This document shows, in pieces, positions 8,352 to 19,415 of a stretch of 64,000 nucleotides of DNA; position 1 is the stretch's first letter, and each line of letters starts with the position of its first letter. The translations under genes were made by a program, and so were the position numbers. The stretch is taken from contig NZ_JAGIZA010000002.1 in the NCBI RefSeq assembly GCF_017813365.1, forward strand, positions 352,394-416,393. Reading direction: 5' to 3'. A model generated the notes under the pieces. The model had not been told where the DNA came from and made no database searches. It worked only from the letters and a program-made list of their open reading frames with translations. Source of the DNA: Roseomonas indoligenes. GTDB lineage: Bacteria > Pseudomonadota > Alphaproteobacteria > Acetobacterales > Acetobacteraceae.

Positions 8352-9142
8352 GCCACCACCACCTCGCCCGTCGTCCCCGGCCGGTCCGCCGCCCGCGCCC
8401 GCGCCATCTCCAGCGCCGCCACCCGCCGCTCCATCACCGCCGCCCGCACCCGCGCCAGCACCAGGGTCGCGAAGAGAAGGGTGAAGCCGATCGCGCAGGC
8501 CAGCAGCGGGCCGAGCATGGAGACGTGCAGCGAGGGCCCGCCCATCCGCGCCACGCTCGCCGGCTGGTGCAGCGTGTTCCACCAGTCCACGGAGAATTTC
8601 ACGATCGGCAGGTTCACCACCCCCACCAGCGCCAGGATCGCCCCCATCCGCGCCCCGCGCTCCTCGTCCTCGAAGGCGCGGGTGATCGCGGCGTGGCCGA
8701 CCCAGAGGAAGAACAGCACCAGCACGGAGGTCATCCGCGCATCCCAGGCCCACCAGGTGCCCCACATCGGCCGCCCCCAGAGGCTGCCGGTGGCCAGGCA
8801 CAGCGCCGTGGCCACCGCGCCCACGGGCGAAAGCTCCCGCGCCGCGAGGTCCGCCAGCGGGTGCTTCCACACCAGCGCCAGCACGGAGGCGACGGCGAGG
8901 CCGGCATAGCCGGACATCGCCAGCCAGGCCATCGGCACGTGGACGTACATGATCCGCACCGTCTCCCCCTGCTGCCAATCGACCGGGGAGAGGAACAGCG
9001 CCCACCCCGCCGCCGGCAGCAGCACTGCCAGCGAGAGGCCCCAGAGCCAGGGCATCAGCCGGTTCGTCGCCCGCAGGAAGCGGCCGGGATTGGCGAAACG
9101 GTGCAGGATCGGCGCGGGTGCGGGGGACAGCGGGGGGCGCAT
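8348..9142 (-). CDS. ccmC: Haem exporter/transfer protein CcmC
   Basis: A 264-residue protein with six predicted membrane helices that loads haem onto CcmE. The tryptophan motif WGTWWAWDARMTS lies near the middle, flanked by conserved histidines (YVHVPMAW and DWWNTLHQP). It is the first gene of the leftward ccm run. No ccmA or ccmB lies immediately upstream; the neighbour is an unrelated DUF2189 gene 80 bases away. Confidence 0.96.
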   Translation of the reverse strand: MRPPLSPAPAPILHRFANPGRFLRATNRLMPWLWGLSLAVLLPAAGWALFLSPVDWQQGETVRIMYVHVPMAWLAMSGYAGLAVASVLALVWKHPLADLAARELSPVGAVATALCLATGSLWGRPMWGTWWAWDARMTSVLVLFFLWVGHAAITRAFEDEERGARMGAILALVGVVNLPIVKFSVDWWNTLHQPASVARMGGPSLHVSMLGPLLACAIGFTLLFATLVLARVRAAVMERRVAALEMARARAADRPGTTGEVVVA

Positions 9143-9222
9143 CCCCGCCGTTCTAGACCTGTCCGGGCCGCGCTGGAACGCCCAGCCCGACCGGGACGGC
9201 CGCCGCCCCCTTCACCCCTCCG

Positions 9223-10023
9223 TCAGGCCACCACCTTCCGGTACAGGTGCCAGGTGGCGTGGCCGAGCACCGGCATCACCACCGCCAGCCCGACGAAGAG
9301 CGGCAGGGAGCCGAGGAAGAGCAGCCCGGCGACGATCGTGCCCCAGGCCGCCATCGGCACCGGATTGGCCACCACCGCTCGCAGCGAGGTGCGGATCGCC
9401 CCGCCCGCCCCAATGTCCCGCTCCAGCAGCAGCGGGACGGAGACGACGCTGATGGCCAGGGCCGCGACCGCGAAGCCGAGCCCGGCGAGGTTGCCGATCA
9501 GGATCAGGCGGTGCCCTTCCGCTGTCTGCAGCGCGGCCCATAGCTCGCTGAAGGAGCCGATCTCGGTCGGGCCGACGGTGCTGCGCCAGATCCAGAGGGC
9601 GCAGGCGATCCAGGCCACGAACAGGGCGAAGAGGACCACCCCAACCCCCAGGATCGAGCCGATCGCGGCCGAGCCGAAGACATCTATCCCGTTCCGCCAG
9701 CTCACCGGCAGGCCCTGCTCGCGCCTGCGGCTCATCTCGTACAGGCCGACCGCCGCGACGGGCCCCACCAGGGCGAAGCCCGCCGCCAGCGGCCAGAGGA
9801 TCGGCAGCAGGTTGTTGCCGGAGGCGGCGAAGCCGAGGGTGAGCCCCATCACCGGATAGATGAGGCAGAGGAAGAAGAGCTGGGTCGGCACCTCCAGGAA
9901 GTCCCGCCAGCCCCGGGCCAGTGCATCCCCCAGGTCGGACAGGCCGATCCGGCGGATGGCGGGTTCCGCCAGGGTGGCGGATGCCGCCCCCGGCATGATG
10001 CTCTGCGATGTGGTTCGGGGCAT
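9223..10023 (-). CDS. DUF2189-type integral membrane protein
   Basis: A 266-residue hydrophobic protein with five or six membrane segments (roughly residues 45-65, 72-95, 120-145, 178-200 and 225-255). Overall pattern, including WRDFLEVPTQLFF near the N-terminus, fits the DUF2189 family, which has no known function. The ATG at 10023 is preceded by GGAGGA with a 9-base spacer, favouring it over an in-frame ATG 33 bases upstream. It points the same way as the ccm operon and is divergent from the beta-oxidation gene. Confidence 0.8.
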   Translation of the reverse strand: MPRTTSQSIMPGAASATLAEPAIRRIGLSDLGDALARGWRDFLEVPTQLFFLCLIYPVMGLTLGFAASGNNLLPILWPLAAGFALVGPVAAVGLYEMSRRREQGLPVSWRNGIDVFGSAAIGSILGVGVVLFALFVAWIACALWIWRSTVGPTEIGSFSELWAALQTAEGHRLILIGNLAGLGFAVAALAISVVSVPLLLERDIGAGGAIRTSLRAVVANPVPMAAWGTIVAGLLFLGSLPLFVGLAVVMPVLGHATWHLYRKVVA

Positions 10024-10301
10024 TTTGGACAGTCCTCCGGCCTTCCGCGGCGCCATCGTCGCGGCGATCCCGCCGGGGCCTTGCCGGCCCCTGGAGGAAT
10101 CCGACCCATGGCAACTGGCACTCCGCGAGCGGGCTGCTCAGGCCTCTCACGCAGGCGTGTTGTTCCGGATCGGCAACGCCCATCGGGGGTGGATCGGGCG
10201 GGGGCGCTTGACGCCCCGGCGCGGCGGCTCTTTCCTCGCCGGCATCGGACCGGAAGTTTTTTCGTGAAAACAGCGGTTTGAAGGGAAAAGGAGAGCCGTC
10301 C

Positions 10302-12386
10302 ATGACTCAGCAGGAGCCGGTCACCAGCCGCGTCGAGGACGGGATCGCCGTCATCCGCATCGCCAATCCGCCGGTGAACGCGCTGAGCGCCGCCGTGCGC
10401 GGCGGGCTGAAGCGGGCCGCCGAGGCCGCCGCGGCCGATCCGGCGGTGCGCGCGATCGTGCTGGCGGCCGAGGGCAAGACCTTCATCGCCGGCGCCGACA
10501 TCTCCGAATTCGGCAAGCCCCCGGTGCCGCCGAGCCTGCCGGAGACGATCGCCATCTTCGAATCCCTCTCCAAGCCCGTAGTCGCCGCCATCAACGGCGC
10601 GGCGCTGGGCGGCGGGCTAGAGGTGGCGCTGGGCTGCCATGCCCGCGTGGCCGCCCCTTCCGCGAAGCTGGGCCTGCCGGAGGTGACCCTCGGCATCCTG
10701 CCCGGCGCCGGTGGCACGCAGCGCCTGCCCCGCCTGATCGGCGCCGCGCCCGCCCTGAAGATCATGGCGGAGGGCAAGCCCATCTCCGCGAAGGAGGCCC
10801 AGGCGAACGGGCTGGTGGACGAGGTGGCGGAGGACGTGGTGGCCGCCGCCAGAGCCCTGGCGCTGAAGCTGGCCGGCGGAACCCTGCCGGCCGTGCCGAA
10901 GGATCGCACGAACCTTGGCGCGCGGGAGGCCTTTGAGGAGGCGGCCGCCGCCATCCTCAAGCGCAACCCGAACAACCCGAGCGTGGAGGCCTGCGCGGAC
11001 GCCGTCCGCGCCTGCTTCGACAAGCCCTTCGAGGAGGGGCTGGCGGTGGAGCGCGCGCACTTCACCCGCCTGCGCGACGACCCCCGCAGCGCGGCCCTGC
11101 GCCACGTCTTCTTCGCCGAGCGCGCGGCTGCCCGCATTCCCGGCCTGCCCAAGGGCACCGGCGCCCGCCCAGTGGCGAAGGCCGCCGTGATCGGCGCGGG
11201 CACCATGGGCGGCGGCATCGCCATGTGCTTCGCCAATGCCGGCATCCCCGTGACGCTGATCGAGACGACCGAGGAGAACCTGCAGCGCGGGCTGGAGCGG
11301 GTGGAGGGCAACTACGCCACCTCCGTGAAGCGCGGCAGCTTGGCGGAGGACGCCAAGGCGAAGCGCATGGGCCTGATCGAGGGCAAGGTCGGCCTTGAGG
11401 CCGCCGCGGATGCCGACCTCGTGGTGGAGGCCGTCTTCGAGGAGATGGGGCTGAAGAAGGAGATCTTCGGCAAGCTCCAGGAGATCGCCAAGCCCGGCGC
11501 CATCCTCGCCACCAACACCTCCTACCTCGACGTGGACGAGATCGCCGCCTCGACCTCCCGCCCCGCCGACGTTCTGGGCATGCACTTCTTCTCCCCGGCC
11601 AACGTGATGAAGCTGCTGGAGGTGGTGCGCGCGAAGGAGACGGCGCCGGACGCGCTGGCCACCGCCATGGAGATCGGCCGCAAGCTGGCGAAGGTGCCGG
11701 TCGTCTCGGGCGTCTGCTACGGCTTCATCGGCAACCGCATGCTGGCCCGCCGCACCGCCCAGGCCGAGCGCCTGCTGCTGGAAGGCGCGCTGCCGCAGGA
11801 CGTGGACAAGGCCCTGACGGATTTCGGCTTCCGCATGGGGCCGTTTGCTATGTCGGACCTGGCGGGGATCGACGTGTCCTGGCGCATCCGCAAGGCCATG
11901 AACCTGAAGACCGCGCCCGTGGCCGATGCCCTGGCCGAGGCGGGCCGCTTCGGCCAGAAGACCAAGCGCGGCTTCTACGACTACTCCGCCGATGGCCGCA
12001 CCGGCGCGCCGGACCCGGAGGTGGCGGCGCTGATCGAGCGCATCTCCGCCGAGCGCGGCATCACGCGCCGCCCCATCCCGCAGGAGGAGATCCTGCAGCG
12101 CCTCCTCTTCCCCATGATCAACGAGGGCGCGCGGATCCTCGGCGAAGGGATCGCCGCGCGCGCGGGCGACATCGACACCGTCTGGCTCAACGGCTACGGC
12201 TGGCCGTCCTGGACCGGCGGCCCGATGTTCTACGCGGACAGCGTGGGCCTGCCGAAGATCGTCGCCCGCCTGCGCGAGTTCGCTGCCGCCTCCGGCGACA
12301 CGAACCTGGAGCCCGCCGCCCTGCTGCTCCGCCTGGCACATGAGGGCAGCAGCTTCACCGCGCTGGACGAGAAGGCCGCGGCGTGA
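10302..12386 (+). CDS. Bifunctional enoyl-CoA hydratase / 3-hydroxyacyl-CoA dehydrogenase (FadB/FadJ-like)
   Basis: A 694-residue fusion catalysing two successive steps of fatty-acid beta-oxidation. The N-terminal crotonase domain (about 1-190) keeps both catalytic glutamates, in GGGLEVALGCHARV and GLPEVTLGILPGAGGTQRLP. The dehydrogenase starts near residue 295 with the NAD motif AAVIGAGTMGGGIAM and contains the catalytic-His segment GMHFFSPANVMKLLEVV. Two C-terminal helical domains follow. The ATG at 10302 is preceded by AAGGAGAG at good spacing; an in-frame ATG 24 bases upstream lacks this. The stop overlaps the thioesterase start as GTGA. No thiolase is adjacent. Confidence 0.95.
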   Translation: MTQQEPVTSRVEDGIAVIRIANPPVNALSAAVRGGLKRAAEAAAADPAVRAIVLAAEGKTFIAGADISEFGKPPVPPSLPETIAIFESLSKPVVAAINGAALGGGLEVALGCHARVAAPSAKLGLPEVTLGILPGAGGTQRLPRLIGAAPALKIMAEGKPISAKEAQANGLVDEVAEDVVAAARALALKLAGGTLPAVPKDRTNLGAREAFEEAAAAILKRNPNNPSVEACADAVRACFDKPFEEGLAVERAHFTRLRDDPRSAALRHVFFAERAAARIPGLPKGTGARPVAKAAVIGAGTMGGGIAMCFANAGIPVTLIETTEENLQRGLERVEGNYATSVKRGSLAEDAKAKRMGLIEGKVGLEAAADADLVVEAVFEEMGLKKEIFGKLQEIAKPGAILATNTSYLDVDEIAASTSRPADVLGMHFFSPANVMKLLEVVRAKETAPDALATAMEIGRKLAKVPVVSGVCYGFIGNRMLARRTAQAERLLLEGALPQDVDKALTDFGFRMGPFAMSDLAGIDVSWRIRKAMNLKTAPVADALAEAGRFGQKTKRGFYDYSADGRTGAPDPEVAALIERISAERGITRRPIPQEEILQRLLFPMINEGARILGEGIAARAGDIDTVWLNGYGWPSWTGGPMFYADSVGLPKIVARLREFAAASGDTNLEPAALLLRLAHEGSSFTALDEKAAA

Positions 12387-12823
12387 GCTTCGACCCGGAA
12401 GCGGCGGGCTGGTCCCGCCGCCCGCCGGTGGGCTTCTCCGGCCACACCGGGCCCTATTGGTCCCGTCCGGACGGGGATGGCTGGGCCTACGGCCTTCTCG
12501 TGGAGAAGCACCACCTGAACGGGCACGGCATCACCCATGGCGGGTTGCTGATGACGATGCTGGACAACACGATGGGCCTTACCGCCTGGAACGCGACCGG
12601 CCAGAAGCCCTCCGTCACCATGCAGCTCAACACCCACTTCGTCGCCGCCGCCCATCCCGGCGAGTTCCTGGAAGCTCGGGGCGAGGTGGTGCGCCTGGCC
12701 AAGTCCGTGATCTTCCTGCGCGGGCAACTCACGGTCGGCGATCGGCTGGTGGCGGCCGCGGACGGGATCTGGAAGGTGCTGGCAGCGCGTCCCGGACCGA
12801 AGCCGGAGGGCGATCCGGCCTGA
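12383..12823 (+). CDS. PaaI-family hotdog thioesterase
   Basis: A 146-residue hotdog-fold acyl-CoA thioesterase-like protein. The family segment GHGITHGGLLMTMLDNTMG, with the catalytic-region His-Gly-Gly followed by Asp, lies at about residues 48-67. It starts with a GTG that overlaps the stop of the bifunctional beta-oxidation gene by 4 bases, so the two are translationally coupled. A role in releasing CoA from dead-end acyl-CoAs during beta-oxidation is inferred from this linkage. Confidence 0.87.
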   Translation: MSFDPEAAGWSRRPPVGFSGHTGPYWSRPDGDGWAYGLLVEKHHLNGHGITHGGLLMTMLDNTMGLTAWNATGQKPSVTMQLNTHFVAAAHPGEFLEARGEVVRLAKSVIFLRGQLTVGDRLVAAADGIWKVLAARPGPKPEGDPA

Positions 12824-12841
12824 TTCTTTCGGTGGTGGTCT

Positions 12842-12883
12842 GTCCCGGGGAGAGGAAGAAAGAATTCTTCCGCTCCCCGGACC
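12842..12883 (+). terminator. Long imperfect hairpin after the thioesterase gene
   Basis: The arms GTCCCGGGGAGAGGAAGAA and TTCTTCCGCTCCCCGGAC pair over about 17 bases with one bulged C and one mismatch, around an AGAA loop. A short T-run (CTTTTTC) follows about 10 bases later. It is likely the terminator of the beta-oxidation/thioesterase operon. Confidence 0.6.
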
Positions 12884-13015
12884 TCACCATCATCTTTTTC
12901 TGCGAGCTGGAGACATCCCGGTGACGGCGCCTCGGGGCCGAGACCCGAGCGGACGACAAAGGCCGGGAAGCAGAGACACCCTCTCAGGCCGGCGCGGCGC
13001 CATCCAGAAGGGGAT

Positions 13016-13064
13016 CCAAGGGCCTCAGTCCCTTGGCGGGGGTCCAGGGGGCTGGGCCCCCTGG
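13016..13064. repeat. Two tandem perfect hairpins (REP-like intergenic element)
   Basis: First hairpin: CCAAGGG and CCCTTGG around a 7-base loop (13016-13036). Second: CCAGGGGGC and GCCCCCTGG around TGG (13044-13064). They lie just beyond the 3' end of the leftward SRPBCC gene and could terminate it. Paired CC-A-GGG stem-loops of this style resemble dispersed intergenic palindromes common in GC-rich Rhodospirillales, but no second copy was noticed in this window. Confidence 0.55.
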
Positions 13065-13080
13065 GGCCACCCGCGTCCCC

Positions 13081-13536
13081 TCACCGCCGCGGCGTGCCGC
13101 TGTGTTCCGGATCGGCCGCAATCTCCCGATCCGCTTCCTCCACCGCCTCCTTGGAGACGACGCCGGGCGTGTGCATGTCCGGGTCGCCGCCATCGACCGC
13201 CTCGGTGTGGCTCTTGATGCTCCGCAGGGCGTTGCCGGCGTTGGTGGGCGCGTCGTCCGGGCTTTCCTCCTCGGCCGGCGCCTCGTGCGGGCGCCCGCCC
13301 TCCTCAAAGGTGAGAGAGATGTCGGCCACCTGGCCTTCGCCGGAAACCTCGATCCGGCCGGCAGGGTCCGTGGTCCAGCGGATGGTGCGGCTGCCCTTGT
13401 CGGCGGTCATCCCGGCATCGGGCAGAACGTCTGCCTCGTGCCGCAGATGCGCGAACCAGTGGCGCACGTTCTTCGGGTCCGACAGCCAGGCGAAAAGCCG
13501 GTCCGGGCTGACGTGGACGGTGATCTTGGCGTGCAT
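13081..13536 (-). CDS. SRPBCC/polyketide-cyclase-like protein
   Basis: A 151-residue protein whose N-terminal two thirds look like a START/SRPBCC domain (ITVHVSPDRLFAWLSDPKNV opening, then alternating strands such as SRTIRWTTDPAGRIEVSGEG). The C-terminal third is acidic and probably disordered, with a run of Glu/Asp/Pro and THTEA-like linker. A GGAGGG sequence sits 4-9 bases before the ATG at 13536. It is divergently transcribed from the hybrid histidine kinase. Ligand unknown. Confidence 0.75.
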   Translation of the reverse strand: MHAKITVHVSPDRLFAWLSDPKNVRHWFAHLRHEADVLPDAGMTADKGSRTIRWTTDPAGRIEVSGEGQVADISLTFEEGGRPHEAPAEEESPDDAPTNAGNALRSIKSHTEAVDGGDPDMHTPGVVSKEAVEEADREIAADPEHSGTPRR

Positions 13537-13732
13537 GGGTCCCTCCGAGTTCAAAGGCCTATCGCCCGGGCCCATGGCGGGGTTTCGCGGCGGGCCGGGC
13601 AAGGCTCCGGCGGAGGGGCGGAAGGTCGGCCCTTGAACACCTTCGGGAAGCCGGTCATCTGTCGCCGTCACCCGGCGTACCGGGGTTGCGCGAGGACGAA
13701 TCGAACGTGAACCACGCCCCCATGGGCCGGCC

Positions 13733-16066
<2,334 letters not shown>

Positions 16067-16186
16067 GCCTCAGAGTTAACAAATGGTTAAAATAACGGTC
16101 ACTTGGCAGCCGTCATGCCTTGCGCGGCATTGATGCGGACAGGGCTGGATTTCCGGCCCGGTCAACCAGGCCGGCAGACCGTTCCC

Positions 16187-16615
16187 ATGACCTTCTCCAA
16201 GGTGTTCAACGACGTGTCCAGCCGCGTGGCCCAGGCCACCGGCCGGCCAGCGACCTTCATGATCTGCGTCGGCATCGTCGTGCTCTGGGCATTCTCCGGG
16301 CCCTTGTTCGGCTTCTCCGACACCTGGCAGCTCATCATCAACACCGGCACGACCATCGTGACCTTCTTGATGGTCTTCCTGATCCAGAACACCCAGAACC
16401 GGGACGGCGCGGCCATTCAGGCGAAGCTGGACGAGCTGATCCGCACCAGCGCGGCCGGCAACGCCTTTATCGGCATCGAGCACCTGACGGAGGAGGAGCT
16501 CGACCGGATCCGCGCCACCTGCGAGCAGCGCGCCCGGGCGAGCGAGGCGGCGGACAACGCGGAGGACAAGGCCAACCGCCGCGCGGTCGCAGCCGCCGAC
16601 GCCGCCACCAGCTGA
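16187..16615 (+). CDS. Low-affinity iron permease family membrane protein
   Basis: A 142-residue protein with two membrane helices (FMICVGIVVLWAFSGPLFGF and a second one covering TGTTIVTFLMVFLIQNTQNR). The latter, followed by RDGAAIQAKLDELIR, is diagnostic of the low-affinity iron permease (PF04120-like) family. The C-terminal 45 residues are charged and Ala-rich. Bacterial members have no proven iron transport role. The ATG at 16187 starts the protein just before the conserved FNDVSSRVAQATGRP segment; an upstream in-frame start would add a non-conserved extension. An AT-rich stretch at 16074-16095 may contain its promoter. Confidence 0.85.
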   Translation: MTFSKVFNDVSSRVAQATGRPATFMICVGIVVLWAFSGPLFGFSDTWQLIINTGTTIVTFLMVFLIQNTQNRDGAAIQAKLDELIRTSAAGNAFIGIEHLTEEELDRIRATCEQRARASEAADNAEDKANRRAVAAADAATS

Positions 16616-16631
16616 TCCCGGCTAAACCCGG

Positions 16632-16676
16632 TTCCAGCTTGACCCGATTCCAGCTTGACCCGATTCCAGCTTGACC
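16632..16676 (+). repeat. Three tandem copies of a 16-bp unit
   Basis: The unit TTCCAGCTTGACCCGA occurs at 16632-16647 and 16648-16663, with a third copy truncated to 13 bases at 16664-16676. The array fills most of the spacer between the iron-permease gene and the lytic transglycosylase. Function unknown. Confidence 0.85.
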
Positions 16677-16706
16677 GGCGCGCCCGCGGGGCCGACCTCC
16701 GCCCCC

Positions 16707-17447
16707 ATGCGCCGCGCGCCCCTTCTCGCCCTGCTGGGCGCCGCCCTTCTTGCCCCCCTGGGCGCCATGGCCCAGCCATTGCCCCCGGCGGATGACTGGT
16801 CGGCCTGCCGTCGCGCCATCGCGGCCGTGGAGCCCGGCGCCGGCATCCCGCCCGGCCTGCTGGGCGCCATCGCCCTGGTGGAAAGTGGGCGCGCCGCCCC
16901 CTCCGGGCGGCCAGAACCCTGGCCCTGGACCTGGAACGCGGAGGGGGAGGGGTATTCCGCCCCCAGCAAGGCCGCCGCGGTCGCCGCCGTGGCCGCGCTG
17001 CAGGCGCGCGGTGTCCGCTCCATCGACGTGGGCTGCATGCAGGTGAACCTGATGTACCACCCCGGCGCCTTCGCGAACCTGGACGCCGCCTTCGACCCCG
17101 TCACCAACGCCCGCTATGCCGCCCGCTTCCTGAACAGCCTGCGCGGCAGCACGGGGGAATGGGGGGACGCCATCGGCCGCTACCATTCCGGGGAGGCGGA
17201 GCGGGGCGCCGCCTATAATCGCCGGGTCGCGCTGGCCCAGCTCGGCGTGGCCTGGGGCCGGGGCGGGGCCGTGGCTCTGCCGCCCATGGCCGGCCTGGCC
17301 GGGCTCTGCGCCCCCGGCCTGCGGCCGGCCCTGCTGATCGGAGGCCCGGCGGAGGCCCGCCGTTTCATGCGGCCGGGCGTGAGCCGCCCGGTGCCGCTGC
17401 CCCGGGTGCGGAACCCCAGGCCGCGCATGGCCTGCCTGCGGCGGTAG
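16707..17447 (+). CDS. Lytic transglycosylase (SLT domain), secreted
   Basis: A 246-residue secreted protein with a signal peptide ending near AMAQ (residue 23). The transglycosylase SLT domain has the catalytic glutamate in LLGAIALVESGR, then the conserved SIDVGCMQVNLMYH and a helix-rich NARYAARFLNSLRG followed by AIGRYHSGE. It cleaves peptidoglycan glycan strands in the periplasm. The C-terminus has a Pro/Arg-rich tail. The ATG at 16707 opens the signal peptide directly; a further-upstream ATG at 16671 would place 12 residues before it and lies within the tandem repeat. Confidence 0.9.
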   Translation: MRRAPLLALLGAALLAPLGAMAQPLPPADDWSACRRAIAAVEPGAGIPPGLLGAIALVESGRAAPSGRPEPWPWTWNAEGEGYSAPSKAAAVAAVAALQARGVRSIDVGCMQVNLMYHPGAFANLDAAFDPVTNARYAARFLNSLRGSTGEWGDAIGRYHSGEAERGAAYNRRVALAQLGVAWGRGGAVALPPMAGLAGLCAPGLRPALLIGGPAEARRFMRPGVSRPVPLPRVRNPRPRMACLRR

Positions 17448-17504
17448 CCTTCGCCCGCACCGGTGGGCAAAATGCTGGCTGACCGGTTCGGAAAGGTCCC
17501 CCCC

Positions 17505-17969
17505 ATGTCCCGCCCGCCCCTGCCGCCCTTCACGGACGAGACCGCCGCCGAGAAAGCTCGCATGGCGGAGGACGCCTGGAACAGCCGCGACCCCGAGCGC
17601 GTGGCGCTGGCCTATACGCCCGACAGCCGTTGGCGGAACCGCGCGGAATTCGTCCTTGGCCATGCGGAGATCGTCGCCTTCCTGCGTCGCAAATGGGTCC
17701 GGGAACTGGACTACCGGCTGATCAAGGAGGTCTGGGCGCATCAGGGGAACCGCATCGCCGTGCGCTTCGCCTATGAATGGCACGACGACAGCGGCGGGTG
17801 GTTCCGCTCCTACGGGAACGAGAACTGGGAGTTTGACGAGGCCGGGCTGATGCGCCGGCGGATCGCCTCCATCAACGACCTGCCGATCGAGGAGGCCAAC
17901 CGGATGTTCCGCTGGCCTCTCGGCCGCCGCCCCGACAACCATCCCGGCCTGAGCGAGCTCGGGCTGTAG
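17505..17969 (+). CDS. NTF2-like protein, DUF1348 family
   Basis: A 154-residue single-domain protein of the DUF1348/NTF2-like fold. Recognisable family features are the opening [50 protein letters not shown] and the C-terminal [10 protein letters not shown]. The fold often forms a hydrophobic pocket, but no catalytic role is established. Two upstream in-frame starts exist (17463 and 17472); 17505 is chosen because the family begins here. Confidence 0.85.
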   Translation: MSRPPLPPFTDETAAEKARMAEDAWNSRDPERVALAYTPDSRWRNRAEFVLGHAEIVAFLRRKWVRELDYRLIKEVWAHQGNRIAVRFAYEWHDDSGGWFRSYGNENWEFDEAGLMRRRIASINDLPIEEANRMFRWPLGRRPDNHPGLSELGL

Positions 17970-18017
17970 CCGTCCCGGGCCTATTGCCCGAGCGGCCTGT
18001 GAACGGCGCCGGCGGGG

Positions 18018-19415
18018 TCAGCCGGCCTCGTGCCGCGATGCTTTCGCGCCGGCCCGCATCGCCAGCAGGATCGCCCCGGCCACCAGCAGCCAGGCCAGGC
18101 GCGCCCCGTAGCGGTCATGCGGCCCGCTCAGCGCCCCCGTGGCGAAGGCATTGGCGAGGAGGCCGACGCCGATCCCCAGCGCCAGGCCGAGCACGGCCCG
18201 GTCCCGTCGCCCGCGCCAGCCCAGCACGGCCAGCGCCAGAGCCGAGAGCACGAGCAGCGGCCCCTGCACCCAGAGCAGGGGCGCGACCATGCCAGGCAGT
18301 ACCCCGCGCCACTGCGCCCCGGCCTCGAAGCGGGCCGCCTCCGCCGGGCCGAACTTCCCGACCAGCTCCGCCATACCGACCCCGGGGTGCCGGCGCTCCA
18401 GCGTGTCGCCGACCCGGTTCGAGACGAGCTGCGCCAGCGTGTCCTTCACGGCATCCCAGGCCACGGCCAGGGGCTCGCGCCGGACCGTCTCCCGGATGAT
18501 CGCGCCCGCTTCCGGGGCCAGGCTGCGGCCACCGAAGGCGCGGGGCCTGCCGTTCTCGTCCGTGTTGATGGGGCTGCTGGGCTCCCAGAGCAGGATGTCG
18601 CTCGGCAGGAGGTCGCGCGGGCAGGTCTGGAGACGGCAGGCCTCCGGGCCGTAGGGTTCCAGCCGCCCCTTGAAGGCGCAGAGGGCCCAGCCCGCCTCCG
18701 GGCAGCGCGCCTCGATGGTGCGGATCGCCGGCCCGTTCGCCACCAGCCGCGCCATCAGGAAGGTAGCGCCGTGGGGGGAGAGGGAGACGCGCCCATGCCC
18801 CACAGCATTGGTGACGAGCAGCAGCGCAGCGGCCAGGGCCAGCGGAACCGCCACCCGCCCCGCCGCGCGCCAGCCGGCGAGGAGCGACGCCACCGCCAGC
18901 GCCCCGAGCATCGGCAGGTGGGAAAGATGCGCCGCCGTGCCGAGAGCCACGAGCAGCGCCACCCAGGCGGCCTCCCCGCGGGACAGCGCCGCGCGGCCGA
19001 AGCCGAGCAGCAGGGCGCCGAGCAGCACGGCCGGGGTGAACACGTCCGGCATGACGATGGAGACGGAGAAGGGCACCGCCGTCAGCGCCGCGACGACGAG
19101 GAGGAGCAGCAGGTGCCGCCCCGGCGAGGCTCCGCCGCCGAAGGCCCGCAGCGCCAGCCAGAGCAGGTGCGAGAGCATCAGCCCCTGCGCGATCACCACG
19201 GGCCAGAGCAGGCGGTGCCAGTGCAGGGGGAAGATCAGCGGGCCGTAGATCCACGGCTTGTCCCAGATCATCCAGGGCCCGAGCGTCTGGTGCAGGAAGG
19301 CGGCGGAATCGCTGAAGAGCAGCGGATAGCCGTTGAGGAAGGCGGGCCAGCACAGCATCAGCCCGCCGGCCAGGATGGAGAGGGCGGCTTTCAGCCCCGA
19401 TCCCCTCAGCCCCAC
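18018..19415 (-). CDS. Polytopic membrane protein of unknown function
   Basis: A 465-residue protein with about ten hydrophobic helices. One large hydrophilic loop (about residues 230-340) contains four cysteines (ARCPEAGWALC and ACRLQTC) and is probably extracytoplasmic. An N-terminal DSAAFLHQTLG after the first helix is faintly reminiscent of membrane glycosyltransferases, but no catalytic signature is seen. Its start overlaps the moaE stop by 10 bases, so it belongs to the same transcript, although a link to molybdopterin synthesis is not suggested by sequence. Confidence 0.8.
   Translation of the reverse strand: MGLRGSGLKAALSILAGGLMLCWPAFLNGYPLLFSDSAAFLHQTLGPWMIWDKPWIYGPLIFPLHWHRLLWPVVIAQGLMLSHLLWLALRAFGGGASPGRHLLLLLVVAALTAVPFSVSIVMPDVFTPAVLLGALLLGFGRAALSRGEAAWVALLVALGTAAHLSHLPMLGALAVASLLAGWRAAGRVAVPLALAAALLLVTNAVGHGRVSLSPHGATFLMARLVANGPAIRTIEARCPEAGWALCAFKGRLEPYGPEACRLQTCPRDLLPSDILLWEPSSPINTDENGRPRAFGGRSLAPEAGAIIRETVRREPLAVAWDAVKDTLAQLVSNRVGDTLERRHPGVGMAELVGKFGPAEAARFEAGAQWRGVLPGMVAPLLWVQGPLLVLSALALAVLGWRGRRDRAVLGLALGIGVGLLANAFATGALSGPHDRYGARLAWLLVAGAILLAMRAGAKASRHEAG

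Noticed and set aside
10256-10271. GTTTT-N6-AAAAC dyad before the beta-oxidation gene
   Set aside because: Five-base arms; possible FadR-like operator but too weak to call.
10617-12341. A 574-codon leftward frame over the beta-oxidation gene
   Set aside because: Antisense shadow; His/Gly-rich product with no motifs.
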